From: Fictibacillus norfolkensis
GTDB lineage: Bacteria; Bacillota; Bacilli; Bacillales; Fictibacillaceae
Reading direction: 5' to 3'
Assembly: GCF_014836645.1 (NCBI RefSeq)
Contig: NZ_JACSQM010000001.1
Location: forward strand, 744,001-808,000
DNA length: 64,000 nt
In this document: positions 44,620 through 54,393 of the stretch, one piece after another
Numbering within the stretch: position 1 is the first letter of the stretch
Layout: each line of letters opens with the position of its first letter
The notes under the pieces: generated by a model
Databases searched by the model: none
Seen by the model: the letters and a program-made list of their open reading frames with translations, nothing else
Told to the model about the DNA's origin: nothing
Position numbers and translations under genes: made by a program

Positions 44620-45054
44620 ATGAAAGACTTTATATATTTAACAGTGGAGATTGTTAATCAGCTTCACGACATCCTTGAAGATTTTTTTGGAGGTTTAGGT
44701 TACCAACTAACGGATAAAGATCTGCATTTTTGGATTTTCGGTGTTCTAGGTATTCTATTTTTTATTTTTGTACATCTATTATTTAAATGGTTGTCTACCT
44801 TATCTCTGACAGCCATATCATTTCTATATACATTTACAGTCCTGCTAGTTATTGTTTTTGCGATAGAAATTCAACAGAAGATTACCGGACGAGGAAATAT
44901 GGAATTTGCAGATGCCATAATGGGATTATGGGGATTTCTTATTTTCTTTGCCATATATCTAGGAATTAAGCTAGTAGTTTATTTGTTTTTAAAAATTTTT
45001 AAAAGAAATAAACCCCGAAGTTCTCAATCGAGAAAATCTCGTAGCGCTCGATAA
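44620..45054 (+). CDS. Small polytopic membrane protein of unknown function, 144 aa
   Basis: I do not recognise a family. Residues 1-30 are amphipathic (HDILEDFFGGLGYQLTDKD). Three strongly hydrophobic helices follow (about 35-55, 60-83, 100-128) and a basic tail (FKRNKPRSSQSRKSRSAR), so the C-terminus probably lies in the cytoplasm. The second ATG (44620) stands 9 nt after GGAG; the first (44614) is too close. It has its own promoter and is 64 nt upstream of an LCP gene on the same strand, so a link to wall-polymer attachment is possible. Not a known flippase or ligase. Confidence 0.75.
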   Translation: MKDFIYLTVEIVNQLHDILEDFFGGLGYQLTDKDLHFWIFGVLGILFFIFVHLLFKWLSTLSLTAISFLYTFTVLLVIVFAIEIQQKITGRGNMEFADAIMGLWGFLIFFAIYLGIKLVVYLFLKIFKRNKPRSSQSRKSRSAR

Positions 45055-45118
45055 AAAAATTACATATGACTTTATAGTGATAATTAATAGTTAGATAATA
45101 ATAGAATGGAGAAATCAC

Positions 45119-46045
45119 ATGAGAACGGATAGAATAAAAAAAAGAAAAAGATGGAAGAAAATTTTACTTTCCGGTTTTATTGTTTTTATTGTTTTACTAG
45201 CAGGTGGATTAGGTTATGCCTATAATCTTTATAGTCAAGTAAACCAGGCAGCTTCAAAAATGCATGAAAAGATTGATTGGGTTGGATCAGGAAATCAAAA
45301 AGAGAAAATAGAACAAAAAAAACCATTAAATATTCTTTTAATGGGAGTAGATGAAAGAACGGGTGATAAAGGAAGATCTGATTCACTAATTTTAATGCAG
45401 TTAAATCCGGAGAATGATTCTATGACAATGTTAAGTATCCCTCGTGACACTCGCGTGGAAATAGCAGGTCGTGGAAAAATGGATAAAATCAATCACTCTT
45501 ATGCTTTTGGCGGAACAAAAATGACTGTTGAAACAGTGGAAAACTTTTTAGACCTTAAGCTAGATTACTATATTAAAGTAAATATGGAAGCACTCAGTGA
45601 AATAGTAGATGCATTAGGCGGCATTACAGTGGATAATAACCTAACTTGGTCTGACGAAGGTTATTATAAAAAAGGATATGTGTATAAAAAAGGTGAAATA
45701 AATTTAGATGGCCCCAAAACGCTGGGTTATGTAAGAATGAGACATCTTGATAACAACGGAGATTTCGGCCGTCAAGCTCGACAACGACAAGTTATTAATG
45801 CAATTGTTGATAAAGGAGCAAGTGTTTCTTCTATTAATAAAGTGGACAATATTCTTGAAGTGCTTGGAGATCGAGTAAAGACAAATATGACATTCGCTGA
45901 AATGAAGGATATCCAATCGGGATATAGCGGAGCTCGAAAGAATAAGAAGACTTTAGAATTAAAAGGTAGTGGTTCTAAAATAGGTGGGGTATATTATTGG
46001 GTGCCTATGGAGGATTCCCTAAAGGAAGTTAAAAGCTCATTATAG
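45119..46045 (+). CDS. LytR-CpsA-Psr (LCP) wall-polymer ligase, second copy, 308 aa
   Basis: Basic N-terminus (RTDRIKKRKRWKK), membrane helix at about 15-37, LCP domain with PLNILLMGVDERTGDKGRSDSLILMQLNPENDSMTMLSIPRDTRVEI, DKINHSYAFGG and LDGPKTLGYVRMRHLDNNGDFGRQARQRQV. Conserved Arg/Asp residues of the phosphate-binding site are present. Distinct from the LCP at 19312. It lies at the border between the two polysaccharide clusters, so it may attach the product of either. GGAG is 8 nt before the ATG, and a strong terminator follows. Confidence 0.93.
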   Translation: MRTDRIKKRKRWKKILLSGFIVFIVLLAGGLGYAYNLYSQVNQAASKMHEKIDWVGSGNQKEKIEQKKPLNILLMGVDERTGDKGRSDSLILMQLNPENDSMTMLSIPRDTRVEIAGRGKMDKINHSYAFGGTKMTVETVENFLDLKLDYYIKVNMEALSEIVDALGGITVDNNLTWSDEGYYKKGYVYKKGEINLDGPKTLGYVRMRHLDNNGDFGRQARQRQVINAIVDKGASVSSINKVDNILEVLGDRVKTNMTFAEMKDIQSGYSGARKNKKTLELKGSGSKIGGVYYWVPMEDSLKEVKSSL

Positions 46046-46050
46046 TGTTA

Positions 46051-46086
46051 AAAAAACAGAGATTGCTTGGCATCTCTGTTTTTTTT
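46051..46086. terminator. Bidirectional terminator LCP / rfbD
   Basis: AACAGAGAT / ATCTCTGTT with flanking A7 and T8 runs and an 8-nt loop, between convergent genes. Confidence 0.92.
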
Positions 46087-46089
46087 GTA

Positions 46090-46941
46090 TTATTTATTAT
46101 TCTCAATGAATTCTGCAAGGGCCTCTTTCCAATGTCTCATAGGCTGAAAACCATTCAATCTTAAGCTCATATGATCAAACACGGAAAATGCAGGTCTAGG
46201 TGCTGGACGTGGAAATTCCTTTGAAGTACAAGGATTTAATTTAACTTTTATGCCAGCTTCTTCAAATATCGCTTTTGCAAATTCAAACCACGAACAACTA
46301 CCGGAATTTGAAACATGATATACTCCATACTTCGAGGTCTTTATTAAATCCGAAATACAAGCAACTAAATCAAATGTATATGTTGGGCAACCTATTTGAT
46401 CATCAACTACAGAAAGATTATCCTTTTCATCAGCTATTTTAAGCATAGTTTTAACAAAGTTACTTCCATGCTTGCCATATACCCAAGATGTTCTTACAAT
46501 AAAGTATTTTTTATGAAAACTACTTACAAGTTCTTCACCAGCTAATTTTGTTTTTCCGTACACGCCAATAGGAGATGTACGCATAAATTCATTGTAGGGT
46601 TCGACACCAGTACCGTCAAATACATAATCGGTACTAATATAGACTAATTTAGAACCAATGTTTTCTGCTGCAACAGCTATGTTTCTAGTACCAACACTAT
46701 TAATTTCATATGCTGTATCAACATCTGTTTCAGCTAGATCTACTTTGGTATATGCAGCCGAATGAACAACTATATCGGGCTGTATCTCCCAAAACAGTTT
46801 TTCTACTTGTTCTTGATTTGTAATATCTAATTCTTTACGACCATATCCAAAAACTTCGTAGTTAAGATCTTCAGAAAAAAATTCTACTAACTCTCTTCCT
46901 AACTGTCCATTTGCACCGGTTACAAGTACTTTTTGAGACAT
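46090..46941 (-). CDS. rfbD: dTDP-4-dehydrorhamnose reductase RfbD, 283 aa
   Basis: Last step of dTDP-L-rhamnose synthesis, reducing the 4-keto group with NADPH. Rossmann motif VTGANGQLGRELVEFF at the N-terminus, STDYVFDG, and the YGKTKLAGE active-site Tyr-x3-Lys. Full family length. Its ATG overlaps the rfbB stop codon (TAATG), and it is last in the order rfbA-rfbC-rfbB-rfbD. Confidence 0.97.
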   Translation of the reverse strand: MSQKVLVTGANGQLGRELVEFFSEDLNYEVFGYGRKELDITNQEQVEKLFWEIQPDIVVHSAAYTKVDLAETDVDTAYEINSVGTRNIAVAAENIGSKLVYISTDYVFDGTGVEPYNEFMRTSPIGVYGKTKLAGEELVSSFHKKYFIVRTSWVYGKHGSNFVKTMLKIADEKDNLSVVDDQIGCPTYTFDLVACISDLIKTSKYGVYHVSNSGSCSWFEFAKAIFEEAGIKVKLNPCTSKEFPRPAPRPAFSVFDHMSLRLNGFQPMRHWKEALAEFIENNK

Positions 46942-47951
46942 TATTTATCACCGTATTGTTGGTTATAATAGTTTAAATAATCACCCGATTTAATATTTTT
47001 CCACCATTCTTGGTTATCCATATACCATTGAATAGTCTCCACAATTCCGGTGTCAAATGTATATTTTGGTGTCCAACCAAGTTCTTTTGTTAATTTAGTT
47101 GGATCTATCGCATAACGTCGATCATGACCAAGTCTGTCTTCTACATATTTTATTAAATCCTTCGGAGCATTCAATTTCTTTACAATAAGATGTACGATTT
47201 CGTTATTTGTACGTTCATTATGTCCACCTACATTGTAAATCTCACCTGTTTTACCTTTGTGAATAACAAGATCAATTGCCGAACAATGGTCTTTTACGTG
47301 CAGCCAGTCACGAATATTTTTACCGTCACCGTAGATAGGCAAATCTTTTCCTTCTAGTGCATTTGTTACCATAAGAGGTATTAGCTTTTCAGGAAAATGA
47401 TAGGGTCCATAGTTGTTTGAACATCTTGTAATATTAACATTCATGCCAAATGTCTCATGATATGCACTAACCAATAGATCTCCACCTGCTTTACTTGCAG
47501 AATATGGACTATTCGGATCTAGAGGCGTCTCTTCAGTAAAGTATCCTGTTTCACCTAATGAACCATAAACTTCATCGGTAGAAACTTGTACGTACTTTGT
47601 AATATTATTCTCTCTTGCTACATCTAACAAGGCTTGGGTACCTAATACATTACTTTTTACAAAAATGGAAGGGTCCGTAATGCTTCGATCAACATGAGAC
47701 TCGGCTGCAAAATTCACGAGTACATTTATATTGTATCTTTTTATTAAATAGTCTACGAGTTCACGATTATTAATATCACCTTTAACAAAAGTATAGTTCT
47801 CATGACCTTCAACATCTTTTAAGTTCTCGAGATTGCCAGCATATGTGAGTAAATCATAGTTTACTATATGGTAGCTTGGGTAAGTTTCAATCATATGTCT
47901 AACAAAGTTACTTCCGATAAATCCTGCCCCACCTGTTACTAAAATGTTCAT
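46941..47951 (-). CDS. rfbB: dTDP-glucose 4,6-dehydratase RfbB, 336 aa
   Basis: Converts dTDP-glucose to dTDP-4-keto-6-deoxyglucose. MNILVTGGAGFIGSNFVRHMIE (NAD site), STDEVYGSLGETGYFTEETPLDPNSPYSASKAGGDLLV (catalytic Asp-Glu and Tyr-x3-Lys), RCSNNYGPYHFPEKLIPL and RDWLHVKDHC. Full length. Located 15 nt after rfbC. Confidence 0.98.
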   Translation of the reverse strand: MNILVTGGAGFIGSNFVRHMIETYPSYHIVNYDLLTYAGNLENLKDVEGHENYTFVKGDINNRELVDYLIKRYNINVLVNFAAESHVDRSITDPSIFVKSNVLGTQALLDVARENNITKYVQVSTDEVYGSLGETGYFTEETPLDPNSPYSASKAGGDLLVSAYHETFGMNVNITRCSNNYGPYHFPEKLIPLMVTNALEGKDLPIYGDGKNIRDWLHVKDHCSAIDLVIHKGKTGEIYNVGGHNERTNNEIVHLIVKKLNAPKDLIKYVEDRLGHDRRYAIDPTKLTKELGWTPKYTFDTGIVETIQWYMDNQEWWKNIKSGDYLNYYNQQYGDK

Positions 47952-47966
47952 ACATCTGCACTCCTA

Positions 47967-48512
47967 TTAAAAATTATTTTCAGCTTCTGCTAAAGTTGGA
48001 TGCTGTTTATCCTTATCCGAGAGAATAGGATTGTTAACAGGCCAATCAATACTTAATGCAGGATCATCCCAAGCAATTCCACGGTCATGCTCAGGCGAAT
48101 ACAATTCATCAACTTTATATTGAACCTCGGTATCCACAGTGATTGTACAGAATCCGTGAGCAAAACCTTTCGGAACAAGAAGTTGGCGTTTATTTTCAGC
48201 TGATAAAATGAACCCTTGCCATTGCCCATAAGTTGGCGAACTCTTTCGCATATCAATTATTACATCATAGATTGCTCCGCGTGTTACACGTATTAATTTA
48301 GTTTGTGCTTTAGGTGCTAACTGATAATGCATTCCACGTAAAGTGCCTGACTGTTGTGATAATGAATGATTATCTTGAATAAAATTCATATCTATCCCAT
48401 GCTTTTTATAGGTTTCCTCGTTATAGCTTTCCATAAAAAAACCTCGGTGATCCCCAAAAACTTTTGGCTCAATAAGTATCGCATCTGCAAATTTAGTTTC
48501 AAGTATATTCAC
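47967..48512 (-). CDS. rfbC: dTDP-4-dehydrorhamnose 3,5-epimerase RfbC, 181 aa
   Basis: Cupin epimerase acting on dTDP-4-keto-6-deoxyglucose. Motifs: EPKVFGDHRGFFMESYNEETY, FIQDNHSLSQQSGTLRGMHYQ (catalytic His), TRGAIYDVIIDMR and VPKGFAHGFCTI. GTG 48512 (MNILETKF) is chosen because AGGTGA lies 6 nt upstream and because it matches the family start; TTG 48518 is also open. It overlaps closely with the end of rfbA. Confidence 0.96.
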   Translation of the reverse strand: MNILETKFADAILIEPKVFGDHRGFFMESYNEETYKKHGIDMNFIQDNHSLSQQSGTLRGMHYQLAPKAQTKLIRVTRGAIYDVIIDMRKSSPTYGQWQGFILSAENKRQLLVPKGFAHGFCTITVDTEVQYKVDELYSPEHDRGIAWDDPALSIDWPVNNPILSDKDKQHPTLAEAENNF

Positions 48513-48518
48513 TGTCAA

Positions 48519-49412
48519 TCACCTGCTCAACATTGCTTCTAAAGTATTTTGATTTGCCAGTCTTAACATGTACTGTCCATATTCATTTTTGCTCAACGGT
48601 TCGGCTAGTTGAATTAATTGCTCTTTATTGATATAGCCTTTTCTAAATGCAATTTCTTCTAAACATGCAACCTTCAAACTTTGTCGTTTTTCTACCGTTT
48701 CAATAAATGTCGAAGCTTCCAGTAAGGATTCATGTGTACCAGTATCTAGCCACGCAAATCCACGACCTAATAGTTCAACTTGAAGTTTACCCCTGCGTAA
48801 ATATTCTTCATTGACTGCTGTAATTTCTAATTCACCACGGTCTGAAGGCTTAATTGATTTAGCAATCTCAACAACATCATTATCATAAAAATATAAACCT
48901 GTTACTGCATAAGTTGACTTTGGATCAAGTGGTTTTTCTTCAATTGAAATGGCTTTACCACTTTCATCAAACTCTACTACTCCAAATCGTTCAGGATCTT
49001 TTACATTATAGCCAAATACTGTTGCACCTTCTGTACGTGATGCCGCACGTTCTAGTGTTCTAGTAAAACCATGACCGTAAAAGATATTATCTCCTAATAC
49101 TAAAGCTACAGAATCGTTTCCTATAAAGTCTTCCCCAATAATAAATGCTTGAGCTAATCCATCTGGAGAAGGTTGTACTGCATATGATAACTTAATACCT
49201 AAGTCCCTGCCATCACCCAATAATTGTTCAAATCTTGGTGTATCACTCGGTGTTGAAATAATTAAAATATCTTTAATACCAGCAAGCATTAGTACGGATA
49301 AAGGATAAAAAATCATTGGTTTATCATAAATAGGTAATAACTGTTTTGATACAGCTCTAGTTAAAGGGTACAGTCTTGTACCACTGCCCCCAGCTAGTAT
49401 AATTCCTTTCAT
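48519..49412 (-). CDS. rfbA: Glucose-1-phosphate thymidylyltransferase RfbA, 297 aa
   Basis: Makes dTDP-glucose from glucose-1-phosphate and dTTP, first step of dTDP-rhamnose synthesis. [42 protein letters not shown] (nucleotide and Mg site), [32 protein letters not shown] and [18 protein letters not shown] are typical. AAAAAGGAG precedes the ATG. First of the four rfb genes. Confidence 0.98.
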   Translation of the reverse strand: MKGIILAGGSGTRLYPLTRAVSKQLLPIYDKPMIFYPLSVLMLAGIKDILIISTPSDTPRFEQLLGDGRDLGIKLSYAVQPSPDGLAQAFIIGEDFIGNDSVALVLGDNIFYGHGFTRTLERAASRTEGATVFGYNVKDPERFGVVEFDESGKAISIEEKPLDPKSTYAVTGLYFYDNDVVEIAKSIKPSDRGELEITAVNEEYLRRGKLQVELLGRGFAWLDTGTHESLLEASTFIETVEKRQSLKVACLEEIAFRKGYINKEQLIQLAEPLSKNEYGQYMLRLANQNTLEAMLSR

Positions 49413-49428
49413 TATGTTCGGCTCCTTT

Positions 49429-50583
49429 TTAATTTAAGAATAATGTCTCGTAATCATTCACTATTTTTTCCCAAGAATATTCATCAGTTATACGTTTTTT
49501 TGCCTTTGTAGACAATTCATTTATAAAGTCAACATCATATTGATCTACTTCATCCAAAAGAGCTGCTAAACTATTTTTTTCCTTATCAAAATAAACTGCT
49601 CCATTACTACCTACTTCTTTATTAAAAACTACATTTAATAACAAATTTACTTTTGTTGAAGCTAAAGCTTCTAATAGTGAAGGATTTGTGCCACCAACTT
49701 CATGGCCATGAAGGTAACCATATGCTTGCTCACGAATTTTTTCTAGCATGTCCTGATCGTAAACGGTGCCAACGAATTTAATACGCTTATCATTTTGAAA
49801 TTGCGTTTTATTTAATAAATCTTTATAGAAAGTATTTTCTTCTACATTTGATATTATCACTAAGTCTTTATTAGAATTAGATTTCATAAATTCGCGAATC
49901 ATAAGTTCATAGTTATTTTCTGGTACAAATCTTCCCACTATTAAATAATAGTTAAAAGGCACAACTTGGTTTCTATTATGCCATTCTGCAAGCTTATTAG
50001 AATCATCATGTAAAACCGAGGTCTTTACTGTTGCTCCGTAAGCTATATAGGTAGTTTTTGGTGAATAAGCAGCATAATCCTCTTTTATATAGGCCTCAAT
50101 ACCTTTCGAATCACATACTAATAAATCTGCATGTTTAACCATTAGTCGTTCTGAGTATTTCCAATATTGGCGAATATAATAATTCCACTTACTCCGTTTC
50201 CATTCATGACCATCAGGATTTACAAATAATGAAACCCCCATGTTTCTTAATTGTTTTTTATAAGTTGAAATAAAAGGGCCAATTCTGCAAGCCAAAATGT
50301 AAATTATCGCATTTTCTATATTCTTTTCTTTTATATAACGTATACATTCTTTCAAGCTTAAAACATCATATATGACTGCTCTAGCACTTCCCATATTGGG
50401 TACCTTCACATTAAAGCAGCGAACATTTTGATAATGAAATTCACTGTTTTCAGTGCTCATACAAGAAACATGGTATGATATATTCTCATTTACTTTGTAA
50501 CGTGTTAACAGTTCAACAAACGTTTCAAAGCCTCCATACTGTGCAGGAATTCCTTTAGAACCTATTATAAATACATTTTTCAT
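49429..50583 (-). CDS. DUF1972/GT4 glycosyltransferase (Cps2T-like rhamnosyltransferase), 384 aa
   Basis: [29 protein letters not shown] is the DUF1972 signature of enzymes such as pneumococcal Cps2T (beta-1,4-rhamnosyltransferase). Donor-site region [31 protein letters not shown] follows. Being next to rfbA-D, a rhamnosyl donor is plausible. Its ATG overlaps the previous gene's stop (50580-50583, ATGA). Confidence 0.88.
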   Translation of the reverse strand: MKNVFIIGSKGIPAQYGGFETFVELLTRYKVNENISYHVSCMSTENSEFHYQNVRCFNVKVPNMGSARAVIYDVLSLKECIRYIKEKNIENAIIYILACRIGPFISTYKKQLRNMGVSLFVNPDGHEWKRSKWNYYIRQYWKYSERLMVKHADLLVCDSKGIEAYIKEDYAAYSPKTTYIAYGATVKTSVLHDDSNKLAEWHNRNQVVPFNYYLIVGRFVPENNYELMIREFMKSNSNKDLVIISNVEENTFYKDLLNKTQFQNDKRIKFVGTVYDQDMLEKIREQAYGYLHGHEVGGTNPSLLEALASTKVNLLLNVVFNKEVGSNGAVYFDKEKNSLAALLDEVDQYDVDFINELSTKAKKRITDEYSWEKIVNDYETLFLN

Positions 50584-51971
50584 TTCTTTTCTCCTAAAAC
50601 TGAATCGTACAGTCCTTCAATTAATAGATGATGATTCTTCATAATAGAATTGAAATCTTCAGAACAAATATTAGAATTCCAAATTTTAATTTCATCCCGA
50701 TTATGAATAGCATATTTAATTGCAGCAGATAATTGTTCTTCTACTGGATCTACAATTAACCCTGTAGAATTATGTTTAACAAGATCCTTAAAGCCCACAT
50801 AACTTGATACAATTGCGGGAACACCATGAGACAATGCTTCTAATCCAATAAAACCAAATGTTTCTTTCCAAATACTTGGAATAACCAATATATCAATTTT
50901 GTTAAAAATATTTGTTAAATCCTTGTGTTCGTATTTCCCATAAAAAGTTATATGTTCTCTATCTTTATCTAAGCTAATATTTTCGGCGTTGCCATATACA
51001 TGTAAGTGCCAATTATATTCATCTTCTCCTAAAAGATTTATCAAGCTATTCCTTAATAATGGAAAACCTTTATACTTCTCTATAGGACCCAAAAATCCAA
51101 TTTGTAAAGGGATTTTCTTATCATACTTTTTTAATACTCTATTATCTTTTATATCTGAATGAGTTATTGAGATTACATCACTTTTTGTAATTAGATACTG
51201 TTCATAAACTTGTTTTGAAACCTCACTATTAAAATGAATTTTATCCATTTTATTCAACATATTTAAATAATAATTTCTTAATTGTATAAAACTTTCTCCA
51301 TTTGATTTTTGATTTTGGCTACCTTTATTTTCTTCAGAAGAATGAGTAGTATTTTCTTTTATTCTTTGTTTTTTATTTGATTTAAATTTTGATACTATTT
51401 TATTGTTTTTTAATGTTTTATATAAATGTGATTGCATTAGGTAAATCAAAGGCAGACTATAAGAATTTAAATTACAGGTTTCGCACTTTAACCCATTATC
51501 ATAATCCCTACATACATTTCCAAAATGATCTATAAGATTTACTTTTGGACATATTCCATAATAATCGTGTGAGCTGAAAATCAATTTCACACCCATGCTT
51601 TTTGCTAAAATAAGAAATTCATCATGTATACCCATTAGTGTATGAAAATGTATAATATCAGGTTGTAACTTTGACAGAAAGTTATGATATGCATTCTGTT
51701 CTTTTAATTTTTCCATAAATATAGAAGGGTTTGTAATACCGCCTAGTAAAGGAATTGGTAATGGGTTAATTAATTCAAATGTTAAGATGCCATTGGAGCT
51801 ATCATTACTTTTAATCTTTGTTTTTTTTATTACAGGATTTATTTGCCCAGGGTAAAGCAAATTAACAGAGTGACCAGCCTCTACTTGAGATATCATTAAA
51901 TCTATAGAATATTTGGTAAGACCACCGGTGCGATAAGGAGGAAGTCCTAAACTGTAATGAAGTATTTTCAT
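50580..51971 (-). CDS. GT4-family glycosyltransferase with Lys/Asn-rich insert, 463 aa
   Basis: GT-B fold: MKILHYSLGLPPYRTGGLTKYSIDLMISQVEAGHSV at the N-terminus, PDIIHFHTLMGIHDEFL, and IPSIWKETFGFIGLEALSHGVPAIVSSYVGFKDLV as the donor-binding motif. Unusual is a low-complexity, charged insert at about residues 195-235 (KSNKKQRIKENTTHSSEENKG) and a Cys cluster just before it (CETCNLNSY with CPK and NVCRDYD), perhaps metal-binding. Starts inside the end of the polymerase-TagF fusion gene (ATGA at 51968-51971). Confidence 0.88.
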   Translation of the reverse strand: MKILHYSLGLPPYRTGGLTKYSIDLMISQVEAGHSVNLLYPGQINPVIKKTKIKSNDSSNGILTFELINPLPIPLLGGITNPSIFMEKLKEQNAYHNFLSKLQPDIIHFHTLMGIHDEFLILAKSMGVKLIFSSHDYYGICPKVNLIDHFGNVCRDYDNGLKCETCNLNSYSLPLIYLMQSHLYKTLKNNKIVSKFKSNKKQRIKENTTHSSEENKGSQNQKSNGESFIQLRNYYLNMLNKMDKIHFNSEVSKQVYEQYLITKSDVISITHSDIKDNRVLKKYDKKIPLQIGFLGPIEKYKGFPLLRNSLINLLGEDEYNWHLHVYGNAENISLDKDREHITFYGKYEHKDLTNIFNKIDILVIPSIWKETFGFIGLEALSHGVPAIVSSYVGFKDLVKHNSTGLIVDPVEEQLSAAIKYAIHNRDEIKIWNSNICSEDFNSIMKNHHLLIEGLYDSVLGEKK

Positions 51972-54382
51972 TTTTCACCTCTAAAAGATAAACTTCCTTC
52001 AATAAGACTCCATATTCTTGCCGATGAGTTACCATCTGGATATTTATAATGAGTCTCCAAACATTTTTTTCTTCTGTGTTTCCATTTTTCACTATCAAAG
52101 TGTCCCTGAAAAAGTAAATCTAATGCATTAAGAAGGTCCTTCGATTCTTTAACAGCTACTCCTGGTGATATATTCTCGTTATAAAAGTCAAAATCAATAC
52201 CTCTCATTTTTTTATATTCCCCCTCATCGAAAATATAAGAAATGATCGGTCTGTTTAAAGGTAAGTACTCAATTGTAATAGAGCTATAATCTGAAATTAA
52301 AGCGTCAGCAGTGCATAAAGTTTCATATGAAGAAAAGTTAAATCCACTTGAAAGGAGGATTCTGCTTAAATTTAACTTTTTAAGTAATTCCTCATTAATG
52401 GTACCACCTAAACTATGAGGTCTATAGAGTAAAAATGCATTATTTAACCGAAGTAATTCATTTATAGAAACTAAATCATTTTCATTTAAAGGTGTTGAAT
52501 TTAATTCAAGGTCTCTAAATGTAGGAGCATATAAAATAAGATAATCGTTAAGGGATACACTCATTTCCCCACGAATTTTTTTATTTATTTTTGCAACCTT
52601 TTGACTTGAAAAATAATAGTCATTTTTGGGTAATCCTAAAGGTAAATATTTATTTTTTGATATTTTATCTAATAGTGGATTTCTAAATTCTAGAGAATTT
52701 TGCCTTTCACTAGTAGTAATATAATAATTAGCCTTTTTTACAGATTGACATAACCGTAAAGTTTTTTCATCTACAAGTTCTTTATCTGAAGGGAATTTTT
52801 TTATGGCAGTCCCATGACCCATTGCTATACTTATTATTTGGCTTCTTTCTAATAATCGTGAAGGATAGTCAGATATTATTGCATCAAATGTTCTAAAATA
52901 CATAAAATAAACTTTTTTTATTTTTGTAACCCAGTTTTTATTATTACTAGATTCAATAAGAACTAACTTAATCGTTTTATTTGAGTTTTCTCTTTTAAAA
53001 TAGTCTATAAAAGGAATCATATTATTTAAATTCATAGAATGAACTATAAGAATTTTTTTCCTGTAATTCGGTCGATATTCTTCACTAAAAATAATAAAAC
53101 AAGTTACTAAAGCAACCCAAAAGTATATATAGCTTACATAATTGAGTGTTGCTGCAATAGGATATGTCATTAAGAATAGAGTAAGTCCTTGGACCCTAAA
53201 ATGGTGTGGATGATTATTGTTTTTTTCAATAAAATTTAATCCTCTAAAAATAATCCAAATAAATATTATTTGCATAAAAGTAAAAGATAATAACCCTACA
53301 TGTCCAACAATAGATAACATATCATTATCAATAATCCATTCTTTAGAAGGAGTAATTCCTTTTCCATAGAGAGCATTAATTAAATTATTATTATACAATT
53401 CACTGACTCTATTATAAGTATCAATACGACTGTTAAAAGAATTAAAATTATGGGTTGGGAATATTTTATTTAATACTATATATATATATTTTGAAAAACT
53501 TACGTATCCCAAACTCGTCAAATAGAAAATAATAAATGTTATTTTTAATGTTAGATACCGATGTTTTTTGATAAAAACTAATATGCCATAGTACATAACT
53601 AAAATGGCACATGTTAAATATGCATTTCTTGTTAATGTCATATAAATTGTTACAAGAAAAAATATAATCAGCAGTGAATAGAAAAAAACATTTGGATTAT
53701 TATTAATCTTTTTATTTATTTGTTGGTGGATTGTTGAAAAAAGTATACTAATTGCAAATACAGATAATATTCCTAATGTTAATCCACTATTAAGTAAGCC
53801 AAAAGCTCTGACCTGAGCACCCAAGTGATATAGCCATTCATAAGACGAGCTAGTTCCATTTAAATAATAGATTGCAAAAGATATTGGTTCTGACATGTAC
53901 ATTGTTTGTACTAAAGGATCACGATATATAAATTGAAAAATACCAATTAATGCGTTTAAAAAAATAAAACATATTGTGATAATTAAAAAAAATCTGATAT
54001 TAATTTTTTTAACTTTAAATAGAATTATTAATCCAATTAAATATATCCAATAATAGCGTAATAAGATATCACCTATTACTTCCTTAGGTTTTATATCAGT
54101 TTGTACTATTATAATTAATGCCTGTAACGAAATGGTTGCGATAGTAATTAGAATAATGGTAAATTCTATTTTATTAATTGATTTTAATTTACCTATTTTA
54201 AAGGTCCCTAAAAATAGTACCAGACCTAAAATAAATAATATTTTCCAATCAGTTAGAAAAGATACATCATTTGATATTAACAGAGATGCGCGTACAATTA
54301 ATATTTCTGTAATCATTAGTAACATTAATACTGCAATTGTAAATGTGTAAAAGTTACTGAATGATATAATTTTCCCTCTCAT
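51968..54382 (-). CDS. Fusion of Wzy/O-antigen-ligase-like membrane domain with a TagF-like glycerophosphotransferase domain, 804 aa
   Basis: Residues 1 to about 435 contain some ten to twelve membrane helices with a polysaccharide-polymerase look (YLGAQVRAFGLLNSGLTLGILSVFA; LTRNAYLTCAILVMYYG; GKGITPSKEWIIDNDMLSIVGHVGLLSF). From about 440 to 804 a cytoplasmic CDP-glycerol glycerophosphotransferase (TagF/TagB) domain follows: IISIAMGHGTAIKKFPSD (catalytic His), YLPLGLPKNDYYF, ILYAPTFRD, LLYRPH and ADALISDYSSITIEYLPLNRPIISY. No stop or frameshift separates the two. TagD at 57684 would make the CDP-glycerol donor. This suggests one protein both polymerises the chain and adds (glycerol) phosphate; that is inference. 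Very AT-rich. Confidence 0.88.
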   Translation of the reverse strand: MRGKIISFSNFYTFTIAVLMLLMITEILIVRASLLISNDVSFLTDWKILFILGLVLFLGTFKIGKLKSINKIEFTIILITIATISLQALIIIVQTDIKPKEVIGDILLRYYWIYLIGLIILFKVKKINIRFFLIITICFIFLNALIGIFQFIYRDPLVQTMYMSEPISFAIYYLNGTSSSYEWLYHLGAQVRAFGLLNSGLTLGILSVFAISILFSTIHQQINKKINNNPNVFFYSLLIIFFLVTIYMTLTRNAYLTCAILVMYYGILVFIKKHRYLTLKITFIIFYLTSLGYVSFSKYIYIVLNKIFPTHNFNSFNSRIDTYNRVSELYNNNLINALYGKGITPSKEWIIDNDMLSIVGHVGLLSFTFMQIIFIWIIFRGLNFIEKNNNHPHHFRVQGLTLFLMTYPIAATLNYVSYIYFWVALVTCFIIFSEEYRPNYRKKILIVHSMNLNNMIPFIDYFKRENSNKTIKLVLIESSNNKNWVTKIKKVYFMYFRTFDAIISDYPSRLLERSQIISIAMGHGTAIKKFPSDKELVDEKTLRLCQSVKKANYYITTSERQNSLEFRNPLLDKISKNKYLPLGLPKNDYYFSSQKVAKINKKIRGEMSVSLNDYLILYAPTFRDLELNSTPLNENDLVSINELLRLNNAFLLYRPHSLGGTINEELLKKLNLSRILLSSGFNFSSYETLCTADALISDYSSITIEYLPLNRPIISYIFDEGEYKKMRGIDFDFYNENISPGVAVKESKDLLNALDLLFQGHFDSEKWKHRRKKCLETHYKYPDGNSSARIWSLIEGSLSFRGEK

Positions 54383-54393
54383 TACAAACCCCT

